Below, one piece after another: positions 5,508-6,455 of a DNA stretch of 6,455 nucleotides; the stretch's first letter is position 1, and every line of letters starts with the position of its first letter. This stretch comes from Halovenus sp. Lineage in GTDB: Archaea > Halobacteriota > Halobacteria > Halobacteriales > Haloarculaceae. The notes beneath the pieces are model-generated. The model saw only the letters and a program-made list of their open reading frames with translations, did not search any database and had not been told where the DNA came from. The translations under genes and the position numbers were made by a program. The stretch lies in assembly GCA_003551945.1 (NCBI GenBank), contig PUNZ01000111.1:1-6455 (forward strand). Reading direction: 5' to 3'.

Positions 5508-6101
5508 TTATTCGACGACGACCGGTACATCCGGTGTTTCGTACTGTATCTCGCCATCGTTGAGCAGTTGTAACACGAGCTCTGTTGTTGCACGTGACTC
5601 TGCCGTAAATGTCACGCGGTCATCTTCGATGTCGATAGCAACGACGCCACGTGGGCTGTCCTCCGCAACGGGCAAGTCGACTGTAATATCAGTCTCGCCG
5701 ACCGGTACTCTGTCACCGTTCTCGTCGGTCAGCAAGATATCGATCGTTTTTGAACTGTCTGCCGGAATTCGAAGTGGAACGCCATGCCAGTGTGAGAACG
5801 TTTCGCCGTGGTAATGGAGGTCGCCGAGCACTTCGTCCGTTTCCACATCGACGAAGCGGATTGGGAATGCGGAGGCAAGGGTGATGCCGTTGAGTTCAAT
5901 GCGTGGACCCTCATCGACATCGGTCTCCTCTGATTCATCATCAGCATCGTCGGGTGGTGCATCGTCACCACCGAGACACCCTGCCAGCACCAGTGAACTC
6001 ATTGTGAGACCGGCAACAAACGCCCGCCGACGCACTCCTGGCTGTTGCCGGCTATTTCGTTCATGCGTCGATATGGAGTGGGGTGGCTGGCGGGAATCCA
6101 T
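5508..6101 (-). CDS. Tat-exported lipoprotein with HYHG/HWHG histidine motifs, putative metal-handling protein
   Basis: A 197-residue precursor. Residues about 24-42 form a twin-arginine lipoprotein signal: RRAFVAGL (25-32), a hydrophobic core, and the lipobox LAGC ending at Cys42, the predicted lipidated first residue. An acidic linker follows (46-65), usual for haloarchaeal surface lipoproteins. The mature domain (about 67-197) is beta-rich with no membrane segment. Its distinctive block is HYHGETFSHWHGVPL (97-110 approximately), with histidines at 97, 99, 104 and 106 that could bind a metal such as copper, zinc or iron on the outer face of the membrane. I do not recognise a named family. 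The upstream gene ends only three bases before this ATG and encodes a P19-like iron-transport-type protein, so both probably act together in metal uptake or sensing. ATG 6101 is chosen because it abuts that stop; GTG at 6035 would give a shorter Tat n-region and is a real alternative. It converges with ribB. Confidence 0.85.
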   Translation of the reverse strand: MDSRQPPHSISTHERNSRQQPGVRRRAFVAGLTMSSLVLAGCLGGDDAPPDDADDESEETDVDEGPRIELNGITLASAFPIRFVDVETDEVLGDLHYHGETFSHWHGVPLRIPADSSKTIDILLTDENGDRVPVGETDITVDLPVAEDSPRGVVAIDIEDDRVTFTAESRATTELVLQLLNDGEIQYETPDVPVVVE

Positions 6102-6104
6102 GTG

Positions 6105-6455
6105 TTATTCGTCGGGCACCTCGACTGTCATTGCAGGCATCTCGATAAAAGCTGTTTCATAGCCCTGATGGCGGGCTACCTGTGGCGGTGACTCGACGAC
6201 GAGGTCAAACTCATCACCTGGTTCAAGTGTCACGGACGCACCGTAGTGGTGTCCTTGGTCGCTATCGAGCGTCTGGACCAGTTCTGCTTCGATGTCGCCA
6301 CTGACCGAGAGCGACATATCCGGGAGCGGGAACCGGTTGTGCGGCGTCCGTGGTGAGACGAGCAGGTAGTTTTCACCCTCCTCAGCCAGTCGAGTACCTT
6401 CGAGATACCGCACGACAAAGTCCGCATCGCCGCTGGTGTGCGTTCCAAGGTCCTG
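6105..6455 (-). CDS. P19/Tpd-like iron transport-type protein, 5' end cut by window edge
   Basis: The frame is open from the right edge to the stop at 6105-6107, giving 116 residues; the true start is outside, and the GTG at 6413 is probably internal. Seen, numbered from the edge: TPHNRFPLPDMSLSVSG (37-53), then GHHYGASVTLEPGDEFDLVV (68-87) and ESPPQVARHQGYETAF (88-103). The HYG-x-x-V segment followed by a Gly-turn strand and a Pro-Pro pair matches the pattern of periplasmic P19/Tpd proteins (Fe2+ transport protein family, PF10634), which bind iron or copper as beta-sandwich proteins beside an uptake permease. The histidines at 69, 70 and 96 are candidate ligands. The protein is probably exported, but its signal lies beyond the window. 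It is followed after three bases by the His-motif lipoprotein gene in the same direction. The family is assigned from recognised motifs only; a relative of unknown metal specificity is possible. Confidence 0.65.
   Translation of the reverse strand, partial: QDLGTHTSGDADFVVRYLEGTRLAEEGENYLLVSPRTPHNRFPLPDMSLSVSGDIEAELVQTLDSDQGHHYGASVTLEPGDEFDLVVESPPQVARHQGYETAFIEMPAMTVEVPDE

Noticed and set aside
6413..6413. GTG at 6413 as the true start of the right-hand gene
   Set aside because: The frame stays open to the window edge with plausible family sequence, and an exported protein would need a signal peptide that is not present after 6413.

Overview
The window reads as chromosomal DNA of a haloarchaeon (class Halobacteria). 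The deduced proteins are rich in Asp and Glu. Coding DNA is moderately G+C-rich (about 55% in the stretch I counted), while the divergent promoter gap at 1122-1192 is only about 27% G+C. Several genes seem to have no ribosome binding site and an AT-rich element about 27 bases before the start, as in leaderless haloarchaeal transcripts. One protein carries a twin-arginine lipoprotein signal of the haloarchaeal type, and an archaeal CTP-dependent riboflavin kinase is present. I cannot name the genus.

Layout from left to right. (1) 1-1121, minus strand: a COG0523 (CobW/ZagA-type) GTP-dependent metallochaperone, cut by the left edge near its C-terminus. (2) 1122-1192: a very AT-rich divergent promoter region with small palindromes. 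(3) 1208-2524, plus: a two-dinucleotide-fold flavoprotein resembling the SidA/IucD/PvdA N-hydroxylases and COG4529, with an acidic insert that contains a 15-bp tandem duplication. (4) 2525-2605: a short gap holding a strong G+C-rich hairpin whose loop coincides with the expected TATA position of the next gene. (5) 2606-3964, plus: an archaeal XPB/Rad25-type superfamily 2 helicase. (6) 3965-4147: a regulatory gap with a T-rich stretch, a candidate operator and a TATA-like element. (7) 4148-4843 and 4830-5504, plus: an overlapping pair, the bifunctional riboflavin kinase/regulator RbkR (RibK) and 3,4-dihydroxy-2-butanone-4-phosphate synthase RibB, with a perfect Shine-Dalgarno sequence for ribB inside the end of rbkR. 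(8) 5508-6101 and 6105-6455, minus: two cotranscribed genes that converge on ribB with a 3-bp gap. They encode a Tat lipoprotein with HYHG and HWHG histidine motifs and, upstream of it and cut by the right edge, a protein resembling P19-type (Tpd) iron transport proteins.

The best understood unit is rbkR-ribB. RibB makes the four-carbon precursor of riboflavin, and RbkR converts riboflavin to FMN and probably represses or tunes the operon through its N-terminal winged helix. Both ends of the window hold probable metal-homeostasis genes: the COG0523 chaperone on the left and the P19-like protein with the His-motif lipoprotein on the right. The flavoprotein divergent from the COG0523 gene may share its regulation. 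I see no CRISPR array, tRNA, rRNA, transposase or phage gene. The least described elements are the COG0523/flavoprotein divergent pair and the His-motif lipoprotein with its P19-like partner.
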